Of a stretch of 32,232 nucleotides of DNA, positions 1-7,927 are shown piece after piece. This stretch comes from Ferruginibacter sp. (lineage in GTDB: Bacteria > Bacteroidota > Bacteroidia > Chitinophagales > Chitinophagaceae), in the NCBI GenBank assembly GCA_014377385.1, contig JACMPR010000046.1:1-32232 (forward strand). The letters are read 5' to 3'. The notes beneath the pieces are model-generated. The model was not told the origin of the DNA. It searched no databases and was given only the letters and a program-made list of their open reading frames with translations. A program made the position numbers and the translations under genes. Numbering within the stretch: the stretch's first letter is position 1; every line of letters begins with the position of its first letter.

Positions 1-417
1 CTTACAGAAGTGCAGAGGAATGAAAAGAAAGACGCTTTAAAAAAAGAACAAAAATCAAATACACAGGCGCTTCTTACACCTGATCAGAAGGCAAGGATGT
101 CGGCGGCCCGAAAAACAGACCGGCAGGAAAAAAATGAGAACTCCGAAAAGAGAACGGAAGAACTAAAAACCAAACTTTCTTTAACAAATGAGCAGGTTAT
201 GCAAATGAAAGCGCTGAATGTAAGGAATCACAAGAAAATGAAAGATATCAGGAATGATAATTCCCTCGATGAAGCAGCAAAAAACAAAAAAATGGAAGAA
301 ATCAAAGTCAGTTCGGAAGAAAGACGTAGGGCAATTCTCACAGCCGATCAGTTAAAAAAAATGGACGATATGAAGAAAGGCCATAAACTTAAAGCTGCAA
401 GAAGGGCGGCAAAATAA
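1..417 (+). CDS. Lys/Glu-rich coiled-coil-like protein (Spy/LTXXQ-like or DUF4890-like), 5' end cut by window edge
   Basis: The frame is open from position 1 (LTEVQRNEKKD...), so the listed GTG start at 10 is probably internal. Two repeats of the type 'L(T/S)xxQ(xxM)' (LTPDQKARM, LTNEQVMQM, LTADQLKKM) resemble LTXXQ motifs. Confidence 0.6.
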   Translation, partial: LTEVQRNEKKDALKKEQKSNTQALLTPDQKARMSAARKTDRQEKNENSEKRTEELKTKLSLTNEQVMQMKALNVRNHKKMKDIRNDNSLDEAAKNKKMEEIKVSSEERRRAILTADQLKKMDDMKKGHKLKAARRAAK

Positions 418-444
418 AGCACCTGTATAACTACTTGAATGATA

Positions 445-479
445 CAAAAAAGGACACAAATTTTATTGTGCCCTTTTTT
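445..479 (+). terminator. Rho-independent terminator after the first gene
   Basis: AAAAAGGaCACAA-attt-taTTGTGcCCTTTTTT hairpin followed by a T-tract. Confidence 0.8.
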
Positions 480-561
480 ATTTTGAAAAGCTGCAGGTAA
501 ACAGAAGCCCTGATTGTGAAGGCAACGATATCACTAAAGTCAGGAGGAACGGGGCTAGCGT

Positions 562-1842
562 GTGTCAAAAACCTTACCTTTACCATTCATTACTGTTGCA
601 AAACAGCATAAACTTACCTTCATGAGCCAGTCGCCATTCCAGAAATTTGTATCTCCCAAAAAAAATAGTGTTACTAAAGAAGAGATCCGCCAAGACAAAA
701 AAAAAGCAAGAAAAGAAAAGAATGCCTATTTCGATAAGTTAAAAGAAGAAAAATACCAGGCGAGAATGGCGGCGAAAAACAAAGGCTTTTCCAAAGCTGA
801 AGTGGATGACAGTAAACCTAACAATGTCAGCAAAAAAAACCATGGCAATGCTGAAAAGCCCGTAGGTACGGTAACAACCGATGTAGTGATGCCATTAAAT
901 AAATTCCTGGCCCACTGTGGCGTGTGTTCCCGGAGAGATGCAGTAGCTATTATCAGCGAAGGTAAAGTAAAAATAAATGGCGTTGTAGCCACTGAGCCAG
1001 GGTACAAAGTGCAGCCTGCAGATGAAATCATTTACAACAATAAAAAATTATTTGTCACAAAGAACCTTGTGTATATCTTATTGAATAAGCCAAAAGATTA
1101 CATTACTACCACCGATGATCCTCAGGGAAGAAAAACGGTGTTGGAACTTATAAAGAAGGCAACCAATGAAAGAGTCTACCCTATCGGAAGATTAGATAGG
1201 AATACATCGGGCGTTTTACTGCTGACAAATGATGGTGACCTCACTCAAAAATTGTCACATCCCAGCTACGAAATAAAAAAGATCTACGAGGTAAAGCTGG
1301 ATAAGATATTGAACAAAGCAGATTTTGAAAAAATAATAGATGGTCTTATACTAGATGATGGGCCGGTGTTGGTGGATAGCCTTGCTTATGCAGATTCAAA
1401 AGATAAGTCGATCATCGGTATTGAAATCCACAGTGGCCGCAACCGCATCGTCAGGCGTATTTTTGAGAAGCTGGGCTATGATGTAAAGGGCCTGGACCGG
1501 GTGATGTACGCTGGTCTTACTAAAAAAAACGTAGAACGAAGCAAATGGCGTTACCTAAGTGATAAAGAAATTCGCTTGCTTAAATACATGAATGAATCAA
1601 AAAAGAAAGCGAATAAGATATCTGTTGCAGGTTCTGCTGTGACGGAAAACAAAGTCGTAAAAAACGAAAAACCGAAAGAAAAAAAATTAACCGATAAGGA
1701 AATTGCGACTGCAATTGGCGAACCTATGCCGACAACCAAAAAGGCGGCTCGCGAAAAAGAGGTAAAAGTTCCGCAACCGAGGAAATTTAAAACCCACTCT
1801 GAAAAGAAGAACTTCAAAAACCAGCAAGTTGGCAAAAAATAA
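562..1842 (+). CDS. S4-domain rRNA pseudouridine synthase (RsuA/RluB family) with basic N- and C-terminal extensions
   Basis: S4-like segment 'MPLNKFLAHCGVCSRRDAVAIISEGKVKINGVV', catalytic-region motif 'GRLDRNTSGVLLLTNDG' and 'SGRNRIVRRIFEKLGYDV'. GTG start with AGGAGG at 543-548; an ATG at 622 is the alternative start. Confidence 0.92.
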   Translation: MSKTLPLPFITVAKQHKLTFMSQSPFQKFVSPKKNSVTKEEIRQDKKKARKEKNAYFDKLKEEKYQARMAAKNKGFSKAEVDDSKPNNVSKKNHGNAEKPVGTVTTDVVMPLNKFLAHCGVCSRRDAVAIISEGKVKINGVVATEPGYKVQPADEIIYNNKKLFVTKNLVYILLNKPKDYITTTDDPQGRKTVLELIKKATNERVYPIGRLDRNTSGVLLLTNDGDLTQKLSHPSYEIKKIYEVKLDKILNKADFEKIIDGLILDDGPVLVDSLAYADSKDKSIIGIEIHSGRNRIVRRIFEKLGYDVKGLDRVMYAGLTKKNVERSKWRYLSDKEIRLLKYMNESKKKANKISVAGSAVTENKVVKNEKPKEKKLTDKEIATAIGEPMPTTKKAAREKEVKVPQPRKFKTHSEKKNFKNQQVGKK

Positions 1843-2548
1843 TTTAACGATCGTTTTTGAAAATGACGATTTTGTTGCAGTAAACAAACCTGCAGGCCTG
1901 CTGACCATTCCTGACCGGGAACAATCAGAAAGATCACTGAAAGAAATTCTCCTAAATAAATACGGCAGCATATTCACGGTGCACAGGCTGGATAAGGATA
2001 CAAGTGGCCTGATATTGTTTGCTAAAAATGAAACTGCACACAAATATTTTTCAAGGTTATTCGAAGAAAGGAAAATTGAAAAACATTATTTGGGAATCGT
2101 ACACGGCTCTCCCGAAAATAAAACCGGTAGCATTGATGCGCCCATTGCAGAACACGCCGTAAACAAAGGCATGATGACCGTGAACAGGAATGGAAAACCT
2201 TCTCTCACAAGTTATGAAGTGCTGGATGCAAACCAGGCTTATTCACTCGTTTCATTTCAGCTACATACCGGCCGTACGCACCAGATAAGGGTTCATTCAA
2301 AAAATATTGGTCATCCCCTCGCTTGCGATCCACTTTATGGAGATGGAAAACCCTTGTTGCTATCCTCTATAAAAAAGAAATTTAAATTAAGCAAGCATGA
2401 TGAAGAGGAAAGGCCGATGATCAGCAGGCTTGCATTACATTCCTATAAACTGGCCTTTATCAATGAACAGGATGAACGGGTGGAGCTGGTAGCAGAGATG
2501 CCAAAAGAATTCAGGGCGTTTATGCAACAACTCAAAAAGAATAAATAA
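1829..2548 (+). CDS. RluA-family pseudouridine synthase
   Basis: 'VHRLDKDTSGLILFAKN' and 'LHTGRTHQIRVH' motifs. TTG start overlaps the upstream gene by 14 nt. Confidence 0.92.
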   Translation: MAKNNLTIVFENDDFVAVNKPAGLLTIPDREQSERSLKEILLNKYGSIFTVHRLDKDTSGLILFAKNETAHKYFSRLFEERKIEKHYLGIVHGSPENKTGSIDAPIAEHAVNKGMMTVNRNGKPSLTSYEVLDANQAYSLVSFQLHTGRTHQIRVHSKNIGHPLACDPLYGDGKPLLLSSIKKKFKLSKHDEEERPMISRLALHSYKLAFINEQDERVELVAEMPKEFRAFMQQLKKNK

Positions 2549-2597
2549 AAAATCCCGGAGTACCCAGGACCTTATTGAATTATTAAACTAAAAAAAC

Positions 2598-3236
2598 TTA
2601 ATCGATATTTGGCTGCGGTGTGTAGCGCAGGTAAGGCTTTACAATTGTTACTCCTTTTGTAAACCTTTTTTGTGCATCTTCTGTACTAACGGCCGGCACC
2701 ACAATAACATCTTCACCAGGCTTCCAGTCTGCAGGAGTTGCAACACTATATTTAGCCGTCAATTGTAATGAATCGATCACCCGCAGTACTTCGTTAAAAT
2801 TTCTACCGGTGCTTGCGGGATAGGTAAGCGATAATTTCAGTTTTTTATCCGGACCAATGATAAATAATGAACGAACAGTGAAAGTCTCTGATGCATTTGG
2901 GTGAATCATATCATATAAACCGGCTACTTTTCTATCCTCATCTGCAATGATCGGGAATTCCACGCTGCAGTTTTGTGTTTCATTGATATCGTTGCGCCAG
3001 CTTAAATGCTTATCTATACCATCAACACTCACTGCAATTACTTTCACATTGCGTTTATCGAATTCATGTTTAAGCAATGCTGTTTTACCGAGTTCAGTTG
3101 TGCATACCGGCGTATAATCGGCAGGATGGGAAAATAATACTCCCCAACCATCTGCAAGAAATTCATAAAAATCTATTTCTCCTTCCGTGGTATTGGCCGT
3201 AAAATTCGGAACTGTGTCTCCTAATCTTAAACTCAT
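2598..3236 (-). CDS. Peroxiredoxin, Prx6/1-Cys-like
   Basis: 'FSHPADYTPVCTTELG' active-site motif and Prx6-like length and C-terminal region. Confidence 0.93.
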   Translation of the reverse strand: MSLRLGDTVPNFTANTTEGEIDFYEFLADGWGVLFSHPADYTPVCTTELGKTALLKHEFDKRNVKVIAVSVDGIDKHLSWRNDINETQNCSVEFPIIADEDRKVAGLYDMIHPNASETFTVRSLFIIGPDKKLKLSLTYPASTGRNFNEVLRVIDSLQLTAKYSVATPADWKPGEDVIVVPAVSTEDAQKRFTKGVTIVKPYLRYTPQPNID

Positions 3237-3253
3237 AAAAAAAAATTGAAGAG

Positions 3254-3261
3254 TAAAGATA
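3254..3261 (-). promoter_or_regulatory. Putative -7 element of the peroxiredoxin promoter (TATCTTTA, TAnnTTTG-like)
   Basis: The minus strand reads GTAT-TATCTTTA-CTC upstream of the ATG at 3236. Match to the Bacteroidota -7 consensus is by eye. Confidence 0.5.
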
Positions 3262-3265
3262 ATAC

Positions 3266-3282
3266 TCTACTTAATAAGTAGA
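3266..3282. promoter_or_regulatory. Perfect 8-1-8 palindrome TCTACTTA-A-TAAGTAGA, candidate operator
   Basis: Exact inverted repeat in the intergenic space between divergent peroxiredoxin and Rrf2 genes, 4 bp upstream of the putative -7 element of the peroxiredoxin gene. Confidence 0.6.
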
Positions 3283-3380
3283 CTAATATTTTATTGATTA
3301 ATGTAATTATTTTTGTAACAAGCTTGGCCGGCCGGTAAGCCGCAGAAGCTACGCTAAATACTTTTTACTATTGTACTTAT

Positions 3381-3800
3381 ATGCTTTCTAAAAAAACACA
3401 ATATGGCTTAAAAGCGCTGGGCTATCTTGCTGCCCGATATGGGAAAGGGCCTGTACTTATTGCTGATATTGCTGAAAACAAAAAAATACCTGTCAAATTC
3501 CTGGAATCCATTCTTTTGTTATTAAAGCAAAACAATATCCTCGACAGCAAAAAAGGAAAAGGCGGAGGATATTTTCTCGCCGAATCACCGGGGAATATTT
3601 CACTTGCTGCGGCATTGCGTGTGATTGAGGGACCGATTGCGCTGCTTCCTTGTGTCAGCCTTAATTTTTATAAGAAATGTGCCGATTGCAATGAAACGGT
3701 ATGTGCCCTGAACAAAATAATGGCCATTACCAGGGATGCGACTCTTAAAATACTGGAGAAAAAAAGCTTACAGGATCTTATAGATGACTCATCAGCCTGA
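3381..3800 (+). CDS. Rrf2-family transcriptional regulator with four C-terminal-half cysteines
   Basis: N-terminal winged HTH 'LSKKTQYGLKALGYLAARYGKGPVLIADIAENKKIPVKFLESILLLLKQNNILDSKKGKGGGYFLA', plus C-x8-C-x2-C-x4-C. Confidence 0.93.
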   Translation: MLSKKTQYGLKALGYLAARYGKGPVLIADIAENKKIPVKFLESILLLLKQNNILDSKKGKGGGYFLAESPGNISLAAALRVIEGPIALLPCVSLNFYKKCADCNETVCALNKIMAITRDATLKILEKKSLQDLIDDSSA

Positions 3801-4937
3801 GGAAGCCCGTTTTACAAAAGACTTACCAAACCTGTTTTTAACTTCATCGATTGCCTTGTATAGATCCAACTTTCGTTCAATATCATCAAAGAGATTCGTT
3901 TGCACCGCATCATTTGTAAGTTCACTCAGTTTTACGCCGAGCAGGCGGACGGCACGGTCTTTTTTATATAATTTTTGGAAGAGGTCTTTTACAACTGGGA
4001 TAATCGCATCATCTGCATTTGTGTAGGATATAGTTGTTTGACGGGATGTTGTTTCAAAATCAGGATACCGGATCTTTACCGCTACACAGCCTGCAACCTT
4101 TCCATCCTGCCTGAGTTCAAAGCATATTTTTTCGGTAAGCCGAACCAATTCCTTTTTTAGAAAGGAATTATCTGTCTTATTTTCTTCAAATGTATTTTCA
4201 GAAGAAATTGATTTTGCCTCGTGATAGGGTGTCACTTCACGCAAATGAATTCCCTGGCTTTTGTGCCAAAGATCAATTCCCCATTTACCAAATTTATTCT
4301 CCATTATCTCTGGTCCGGCTTCTTCAATTTGCCGGATCTTTTCTATTCCCATGGCCCTCAGAATAAGGTTTGTCTGCTCCCCTACCCCAGGTATATCGGC
4401 AACGGGTAAAGGCGCTAAAAAATCTTTTTCTTTTCCGAATGGGATCTGTAGAAAACCATTTGGCTTCGCCTGGTTCGTGGCCATTTTTGCCATCATCTTG
4501 TTGCTGGCAAGTCCAAAGGAAATTGGAAGTTTCGTCTCCTCAATAATCAGCTTTCTGAGATCGATAGTCCATTGCAATGGTTTGAAAAATTTATCCATTC
4601 CCGTGAGGTCAAGGTAAAATTCGTCAATAGATGCCTTCTCAAATAAAGGCGCTTTAGATGCAATGATCTGTGTTACCCATCTTGAATATTTACTATAGTC
4701 TGCGTAATGTCCTTTTATAAAAATTGCGTGCGGACAAAGTTGCTTTGCTTTAGCCGATGGCATGGCTGAGTGTATCCCAAATTTCCTCGCTTCATAACTA
4801 CAGGCAGCCACTACACCTCTTTCGCTTCCTCCTACAATTACAGGTTTACCTTTCAATGAAGGATCATTCAAAACTTCTACTGAAACGAAGAATGAATCGA
4901 GATCGAAATGTGATATGATGCGATGGGGGGAATTCAA
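3792..4937 (-). CDS. dinB: DNA polymerase IV (Y-family)
   Basis: 'ISHFDLDSFFVSVEVLNDPSLKGKPVIVGG', 'SIDEFYLDLTGM', 'SFGLASNKMMAKMATNQAKPNG'. Its 3' end overlaps the Rrf2 gene by 9 nt, convergently. Confidence 0.95.
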   Translation of the reverse strand: MNSPHRIISHFDLDSFFVSVEVLNDPSLKGKPVIVGGSERGVVAACSYEARKFGIHSAMPSAKAKQLCPHAIFIKGHYADYSKYSRWVTQIIASKAPLFEKASIDEFYLDLTGMDKFFKPLQWTIDLRKLIIEETKLPISFGLASNKMMAKMATNQAKPNGFLQIPFGKEKDFLAPLPVADIPGVGEQTNLILRAMGIEKIRQIEEAGPEIMENKFGKWGIDLWHKSQGIHLREVTPYHEAKSISSENTFEENKTDNSFLKKELVRLTEKICFELRQDGKVAGCVAVKIRYPDFETTSRQTTISYTNADDAIIPVVKDLFQKLYKKDRAVRLLGVKLSELTNDAVQTNLFDDIERKLDLYKAIDEVKNRFGKSFVKRASSG

Positions 4938-5044
4938 CAGTTAAGAATTGTCAATGGTGGAATTATAAAGTGAGAAATGTTTTGTCTCTCACAGGTATTT
5001 GGAAGTAAGACAAATGTCAATTGCCAATTTTTAACTTTCAACTA

Positions 5045-5572
5045 CTACCCATATATTTCTAACAATCCTTCCGGCAATTCTACATATACTTTTTTATTTT
5101 TCTTATCCAGCTTTATAAGATTTGCTTCATGCACCGGCAAAAGTGCTTCTTTGCCCTTGTAAAGAATGCTGCATAATATCTGGTGAGGTTGTTCAATAAC
5201 TTCAATTATCTCCCCAAGGTTTGTGTCGCCGTCAATCATTGAAAACCCCAATAATGCGATAGGTGCGGCCTTTGCAGCAAATTTTTTAAAATCCACTTCT
5301 TCCAGCCAGGCTTCCTTTGGTGTTAATTTACGGGCTATCTCCTTCGTATCAATTCCTTCCAGTTTAATGTAAGTTTCCGTGTCACTTTTGATGCTGGTCT
5401 TCTCAATAAAATAAGGTAAAAAATTATCTGTTGTTTGTTCAATAAAAATAGTTTCCAATCCCTTTAGCGTTGTTTTTTTGCCAAGGCTGTGTTGTAAAAC
5501 CAGTTCCCCGTGCAGGCCATAACTGGCTGCGAATTTTCCTATTTTGAAGTATTGCGGCATAATGGGATGCAA
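5045..5572 (-). CDS. rimM: Ribosome maturation factor RimM
   Basis: 'FKIGKFAASYGLHGELVLQHS' N-terminus, 'LPVHEANLIKLDKKNKKVYVELPEGLLEIY' C-terminus, and location downstream of rpsP. The start may be the ATG at 5560. Confidence 0.9.
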   Translation of the reverse strand: MHPIMPQYFKIGKFAASYGLHGELVLQHSLGKKTTLKGLETIFIEQTTDNFLPYFIEKTSIKSDTETYIKLEGIDTKEIARKLTPKEAWLEEVDFKKFAAKAAPIALLGFSMIDGDTNLGEIIEVIEQPHQILCSILYKGKEALLPVHEANLIKLDKKNKKVYVELPEGLLEIYG

Positions 5573-5789
5573 GATAACTTATTCTGAATTCCGGATACAA
5601 ACGCTGTATACAAGCGACGAATAAGGTGGGCCGGCTATTGCAGGTTAACAATTTAAAAAATCGATTTTTAATTTTAACAGCAAATCTTACGGAGGCATTG
5701 AACCTGGCAGTTATACAATATGGGCAGATAGGCAAACTAAAAAGCATAGAATTTGTAAAAAAAATCAAAACAGTATTATCAACGACCCG

Positions 5790-5803
5790 TGTTTGATCAA
5801 ACA
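5790..5803. repeat. Perfect 14-bp palindrome TGTTTGATCAAACA in the rpsP-rimM spacer
   Basis: Directly visible in the sequence; function unknown. Confidence 0.55.
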
Positions 5804-5811
5804 TGTTTCCA

Positions 5812-5842
5812 TAAAAAAAGTCCTCCATAAAGAAGGACTTTG
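5812..5842 (-). terminator. Rho-independent terminator downstream of rpsP
   Basis: Minus strand AAAGTCCT-tctttatgg-AGGACTTTTTTT: 8-bp stem and T-tract. Confidence 0.85.
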
Positions 5843-5867
5843 AATGAATTGACTGGAACAGATGGTA

Positions 5868-6362
5868 TTAATCTTCTGCTTTGGTTTCTTCTGATGCAGC
5901 AGCTTCCAGTGATGGTTCAGCAGCTACGGGTACATTTTCTGTTTTTTCAGCAACTTTTCTAACTACCGGAACATCACGGCGTTCGTTACGTGCTTTTTTA
6001 TGAGCACCCTGGCGCCTGTTAATGTTGGCATCGTGTTCCTGGCTCCATTTGGTGAATTTCTCCATGGCGGTAGCTTCATCAAATAAACCTAAACCTACAC
6101 CACGTAATAAATGCTTAAGGAACAATACGCCTTTGAAAGAAAGGATACGGCGAACAGTATCAGTGGGTTGAGCACCTTTCTGCAACCAATCCAAAGCTTT
6201 CTGACGATCGATCTGGATTGTGGCCGGAACGGTCAGGGGATTGTAAGAACCTAATTTTTGAATAAATTTTCCATCACGTGGGGCGCGGGCATCCGCGATA
6301 ACGATGAAATAGAATGGTCTCTTCTTGGAGCCATGTCGTTGCAATCTCATTTTGACAGCCAT
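5868..6362 (-). CDS. rpsP: 30S ribosomal protein S16 with C-terminal extension
   Basis: '[43 protein letters not shown]'. Confidence 0.97.
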   Translation of the reverse strand: MAVKMRLQRHGSKKRPFYFIVIADARAPRDGKFIQKLGSYNPLTVPATIQIDRQKALDWLQKGAQPTDTVRRILSFKGVLFLKHLLRGVGLGLFDEATAMEKFTKWSQEHDANINRRQGAHKKARNERRDVPVVRKVAEKTENVPVAAEPSLEAAASEETKAED

Positions 6363-6490
6363 AAAAAATAGAAATTTTCTTGGTTGTGAATAAATAGGGT
6401 TTCTAGCCTTTTAAAAAAGGAAGGCGAAGATAAGAACCCTGCCTAAATTATCCAAAATAAATTATTGAAAATTATTATAAAATGAGTGTT

Positions 6491-7813
6491 TTAACGTTTT
6501 CCCATTCCCGGCATCCTGCCCATTGGCATCTTATTCATTGTTTTCATCATTTCTTTCATCTGCTCAAATTGTTTCAGGAATTGATTTAATTCAGCAATAT
6601 CTTTCCCGCTGCCTTTTGCAATTCGCTGCTTGCGGCCAGGGTTGATAACATCCGGGTTACGACGTTCTTCCACTGTCATGGAATTGATCATCGCCTCAAT
6701 TCCTTTGAATGCATCATCATTGATGTCGAGGTCTTTTATCTGCTTACCTACGCCCGGTATCATGGCCATAAGGTCTTTTAAATTACCCATTTTCTTGATC
6801 TGCTGCAACTGATTTTTGAAATCCTCAAAGTCAAACTGGTTCTTGCGGATTCTTTTTTCAAGTTTTGCAGCTTCAACTGCGTCAAACTGTTCCTGGGCTT
6901 TTTCTACAAGGCTCACGATATCACCCATACCCAGAATCCGCTGCGCCATCCTCTCGGGATAGAATACATCCAGCGTATCCATCTTTTCACCACTGCTGCT
7001 GAACTTGATTGGTTTATTTACTGTGTATTTGATAGATAATGCAGCACCGCCCCTTGTATCACCATCCAATTTTGTAAGCACTACCCCACTGAAATCGAGG
7101 CGCTCATTAAAAGCAGCAGCAGTATTTACCGCATCCTGACCGGTCATGCTATCCACTACAAATAAAATTTCCTGGGGGTTTACAGCAGCTTTTACATTGG
7201 CAACTTCAGTCATCATAACTTCATCCACCGCCAAACGGCCTGCGGTATCTATAATGATTACATTTTTATTTTTTGCTTTCGCTTCTTTGATTGCATTTTG
7301 TACGATGGAAACGGCATCCTTATTTTCTCTTTCGCTGTAAACATCCACGCCGATTTGACCTCCCAACACTTCCAGCTGGTCAATTGCCGCAGGGCGGTAA
7401 ATATCTGCCGCAACCAGTAAGGGAGATTTTCCCTTTTTAGTTTTCAGGTAATTAGCAAGTTTACCGCTAAAGGTTGTTTTACCGCTACCCTGCAAACCTG
7501 CTATCAGGATAATTGCCGGATTTCCCGAGATATTAAATTCGCTTTCCTGCCCGCCCATAAGTTCGGTCAATTCATCCTGCACAATTTTAACCATAAGTTG
7601 CCCGGGACTAACTGCGGTTAATACTTTTTCACCGAGAGCCTTGTCTTTTATCCTGTCGGTAAATTCCTTTGCAATTTTATAATTCACATCGGCATCTACC
7701 AATGCACGGCGTATGTCTTTTATTGTATTGGCGATGTTAAGGTCCGTAATTCTTCCCTGGCCCTTAATATTTTTAAACGCCGATTCTAGTTTTTCACTGA
7801 GACTTTGAAACAT
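6491..7813 (-). CDS. ffh: Signal recognition particle protein Ffh
   Basis: 'GLQGSGKTTFSGKLANYLK', 'DTAGRLAVDE', 'TKLDGDTRGGAALS', and a Met-rich C-terminus. Confidence 0.97.
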   Translation of the reverse strand: MFQSLSEKLESAFKNIKGQGRITDLNIANTIKDIRRALVDADVNYKIAKEFTDRIKDKALGEKVLTAVSPGQLMVKIVQDELTELMGGQESEFNISGNPAIILIAGLQGSGKTTFSGKLANYLKTKKGKSPLLVAADIYRPAAIDQLEVLGGQIGVDVYSERENKDAVSIVQNAIKEAKAKNKNVIIIDTAGRLAVDEVMMTEVANVKAAVNPQEILFVVDSMTGQDAVNTAAAFNERLDFSGVVLTKLDGDTRGGAALSIKYTVNKPIKFSSSGEKMDTLDVFYPERMAQRILGMGDIVSLVEKAQEQFDAVEAAKLEKRIRKNQFDFEDFKNQLQQIKKMGNLKDLMAMIPGVGKQIKDLDINDDAFKGIEAMINSMTVEERRNPDVINPGRKQRIAKGSGKDIAELNQFLKQFEQMKEMMKTMNKMPMGRMPGMGKR

Positions 7814-7927
7814 GTGTTCTTTCTATTATTCTTTTAGTAATGTATAATTTAGTTTGGTCCTTAGCGGGAAACTATAAGCGGTTGGCTGCAAGCTATTATG
7901 GTGCAACCAGAAGCTTAGCGCTGGTGG

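Noticed and set aside
726-2043. Minus-strand ORFs antisense to the pseudouridine synthase genes
   Set aside because: Hydrophobic/Phe-rich shadow ORFs opposite Lys-rich coding sequence.
3321-3360. GGCCGGCCGG-containing GC-rich patch in the Rrf2 leader
   Set aside because: Imperfect hairpin only; the 17-bp palindrome upstream is the much stronger signal.
5439-5828. Minus-strand ORF of 129 aa overlapping rimM
   Set aside because: Overlaps the real RimM frame and spans a spacer with a terminator and palindrome; no recognisable protein features.
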